DNA from: Blautia pseudococcoides
Lineage (GTDB): Bacteria; Bacillota; Clostridia; Lachnospirales; Lachnospiraceae
NCBI RefSeq assembly: GCF_001689125.2
Contig: NZ_CP015405.2
Coordinates: 4,552,501 to 4,616,500 of the forward strand
Length of the DNA: 64,000 bases
Direction: 5' to 3'
Made by a program: the position numbers and the translations under genes. The notes under the pieces are model-generated. The model ran no database searches. It saw nothing but the letters and a program-made list of their open reading frames with translations, and was not told the DNA's origin. Position 1 is the first letter of the stretch. Each line of letters starts with the position of its first letter. Shown piece by piece: positions 62,795 to 64,000 of this stretch.

Positions 62795-63082
62795 ATCATC
62801 AACCAGGCCGGACACCTGGTCACCCAAACTGTTCAGTGCCCGCTTGATCCAGACGAGCTTATTATCCATCGCCTGGAGACTTTGCAGGATATCACGCTTG
62901 CGGGATATTTCGGCATCCAGAAAGGCTATCCGGTCTTTTCGGTCCTGTTCGGTCTTCATGGCGAATAGGACCATATTTTCAAATTTCTGATTAAATCCCT
63001 CACCATCCTGAGATTCAACATATTTTAAAACTGTATCTGACATGCGGACGGATTTGGCGTTATTTTTTGGTACTTTTATCAT
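62789..63082 (-). CDS. Small phage protein with ribbon-helix-helix-like N-terminus and coiled C-terminus
   Basis: A 97-residue protein. The N-terminus (AKSVRMSDTVLKYVESQDGE, then GFNQKFENMVLFAM) has the strand-helix-helix spacing of ribbon-helix-helix DNA-binding proteins; the rest is a charged coiled helix (DRIAFLDAEISRKRDILQSL). It could be a repressor or partition-like protein and a candidate binder of the R elements that flank it. No close family identified. Confidence 0.55.
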   Translation of the reverse strand: MIKVPKNNAKSVRMSDTVLKYVESQDGEGFNQKFENMVLFAMKTEQDRKDRIAFLDAEISRKRDILQSLQAMDNKLVWIKRALNSLGDQVSGLVDDV

Positions 63083-63286
63083 TTAAACCAACTCCTCTTT
63101 ATACTTATAGGAAGTGACCAACCTCGGGAATTTGTCCGTAGTCTCAACAAAGACACACACAGTGCCATCACGGAGGATATTACAGGTATAACGCAATCCA
63201 TCATCTACACACTGTTCAATCATCCAAGAACCATTATCAAAGATATGATAATCTGTAAATCCATAAATCTTATTTAACATTGTCAT
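63083..63286 (-). CDS. Small phage protein, function unknown
   Basis: A 67-residue, mostly beta-strand protein (YHIFDNGSWMIEQCVDDGLR; ILRDGTVCVFVETTDKFPRL). It overlaps its upstream neighbour by 4 nt (ATGA) and its stop touches the next start, so it is translationally coupled. No family recognised. Confidence 0.6.
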   Translation of the reverse strand: MTMLNKIYGFTDYHIFDNGSWMIEQCVDDGLRYTCNILRDGTVCVFVETTDKFPRLVTSYKYKEELV

Positions 63287-63474
63287 AACTCGACCTCCTC
63301 CTCACTGATGCAAGCTAAAACACGATATGCCCCGGATTTGCCATACAGATGCATATACAGGCCGCCAACGTCCAGCGGCTCCCAGCGGAGTATTACCCGC
63401 CCACGCTTTGCCTGTTCTCCGGTCAAAAGGTCTTCTCGAACAATCTTATAACGATACTCTTTTAAGGTTTCCAT
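63283..63474 (-). CDS. Small phage protein, function unknown, first gene of the leftward operon
   Basis: A 63-residue protein (METLKEYRYKIVREDLLTGE; RVILRWEPLDVGGLYMHLYG). The start at 63474 has AAAGGAGG at 6-7 nt; the longer frame to 63522 reads through that site. It is the first gene after the divergent control region. Confidence 0.6.
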   Translation of the reverse strand: METLKEYRYKIVREDLLTGEQAKRGRVILRWEPLDVGGLYMHLYGKSGAYRVLACISEEEVEL

Positions 63475-63570
63475 GCATTTTCCTCCTTTTTTTTCGCACG
63501 GCCCGGCATAGTAACCTTGCACAAATACGATTGTCTTTTTGATAGATACATGGTAAAATTAAATATTAAT

Positions 63571-63654
63571 AAAGTGAAAAGGTATCACTTTTTATATTTT
63601 AATTATAATGCGAAAATATCGCAATGTCAATAGAGAATTGCGTAATTTTCGCAA
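63571..63654. promoter_or_regulatory. Operator cluster between the divergent phage transcripts
   Basis: Three dyads: AAAGTGA-N7-TCACTTT (63571-63591), TGCGA-N5-TCGCA (63609-63623) and TTGCG-N7-CGCAA (63638-63654). The latter two share the half-site TGCGA-AAAT and probably bind the XRE repressor encoded just to the right; the first may serve another regulator or be part of the leftward promoter. Confidence 0.6.
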
Positions 63655-63671
63655 TTATTGAAAGGATGACT

Positions 63672-64000
63672 ATGTACAATAGAATTAAAGACTTATGCGA
63701 AAAAAAAGGTTTAAATGGCAAAGAATTTGGAGCTTTATTAGGGTTAAAGAAAAGCCCACTTACAGACTGGAAAAATGAAAAAGCAAAACCGACGGTTGAA
63801 CAGGTGATTGCGATGTGCGATATATTCGCAACGACTGCGGAATACATTATCTTTGGAAAAGAATGTACAGAACTTTCAAAAGAGGAAAATAGCATCATCA
63901 TGGCCTACAGAAAAGCAGACCCAGCAATTCAACAAGCCACGAAAAAGCTTCTGGATATCCCAGAAATAACGTCACAGAGGGTAGAAGGGGAAGAATTATC
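63672..64000 (+). CDS. XRE-family phage repressor, partial
   Basis: The gene begins at ATG 63672 with AAAGGATG upstream and runs off the window after 109 codons. The helix-turn-helix is plain: RIKDLCEKKGLNGKEFGALL, then GLKKSPLTDWKNEKAKPTVEQ with the Cro/CI-type fold, followed by AMCDIFATTAEYIIFG. A C-terminal segment starts (LSKEENSIIMAYRKADPAIQ). It is the only rightward phage gene in view and faces the operator cluster, so it is the likely lysogeny repressor. Confidence 0.85.
   Translation, partial: MYNRIKDLCEKKGLNGKEFGALLGLKKSPLTDWKNEKAKPTVEQVIAMCDIFATTAEYIIFGKECTELSKEENSIIMAYRKADPAIQQATKKLLDIPEITSQRVEGEEL

Larger units (their letters stand above)
54700..64000. mobile_element. Filamentous (inovirus-type) prophage integrated at tRNA-Lys, right end outside window
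   Basis: The block begins behind tRNA-Lys and continues to the window edge. It has lower GC than the host part, a tyrosine integrase next to the tRNA, a replication initiator, a Zot/pI ATPase, a pIII-like adsorption protein, tiny single-helix coat-like proteins, small DNA-binding proteins and a divergent XRE repressor. This gene set, with almost all genes under 120 codons and one strand, is that of the Inoviridae/Tubulavirales. attR was not found within the window. Confidence 0.85.

Overview
The window looks like the chromosome of a low-to-mid GC, spore-forming anaerobic Firmicute of the Lachnospiraceae, most likely Blautia or a close relative. The grounds are strong GGAGG ribosome sites with frequent TTG/GTG starts, a short-form hisG with hisZ, a V-type ATPase operon, a spore maturation protein gene and many bifurcating (Clostridia-style) carbohydrate systems. 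The genus is inferred from gene content and style, not from a marker gene.

Chromosomal part (1 to about 54.7 kb). 1-3.6 kb: a partial nucleotidyltransferase, a SpmB-like membrane protein and a hybrid histidine kinase. 3.8-10.5 kb: a histidine operon hisZ-G-C-B-H-A-F-I-E on the plus strand, with hisD absent from its usual place. 10.8-18.6 kb: an AraC regulator, a CUT1 sugar ABC importer without its own ATPase, a GH4 alpha-galactosidase, a Gfo/Idh/MocA oxidoreductase and an MDR-type dehydrogenase. 18.8-21.4 kb: a J-domain-like membrane protein, a PduL-type phosphotransacylase and an Rpn-family pseudogene. 21.6-27.3 kb: a self-contained fructose PTS operon (fruK, fruA, an HPr paralogue, enzyme I, DeoR regulator). 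27.3-35.3 kb: a wrecked ABC exporter, TetR and MarR regulators, a DUF885 peptidase, a duplicated-domain lipoprotein, thioredoxin reductase and galactokinase. 35.3-36.35 kb holds no convincing gene but has a cluster of DnaA boxes. 36.35-42.9 kb: pstSCAB-phoU-phoB-phoR on the minus strand. 43.2-44.3 kb: a chimeric kinase pseudogene. 44.3-52.9 kb: a nine-gene V-type ATPase operon. 53.2-54.7 kb: trmB, a tiny basic protein, thioredoxin and tRNA-Lys(CTT).

Prophage part (about 54.7 kb to beyond 64 kb). Directly behind tRNA-Lys lies a filamentous (inovirus-type) prophage with lower GC. It carries a tyrosine integrase, a replication initiator, a Zot/pI assembly ATPase, a pIII-like adsorption protein with an Asp-Pro/Asn-Pro linker, two tiny coat-like proteins of 54 and 58 aa, a putative ssDNA-binding protein, several small membrane or DNA-binding proteins, and a divergent XRE repressor that runs off the window. 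Filamentous phages of Gram-positive hosts are little studied.

The most striking signal is a family of seven 57-70 bp elements (TTGTATCTCA ... TGAGNTACA, often with a central CCGATCGG) placed between the phage gene modules, all in one orientation and mostly ending just upstream of a ribosome site. Together with a tyrosine recombinase and a single-stranded DNA life cycle they recall folded recombination sites such as attC, but RNA processing, transcription or packaging roles are also open. A GC-rich, hairpin-dense non-coding island at about 62.4-62.7 kb is the best candidate for the phage origin and packaging signal.
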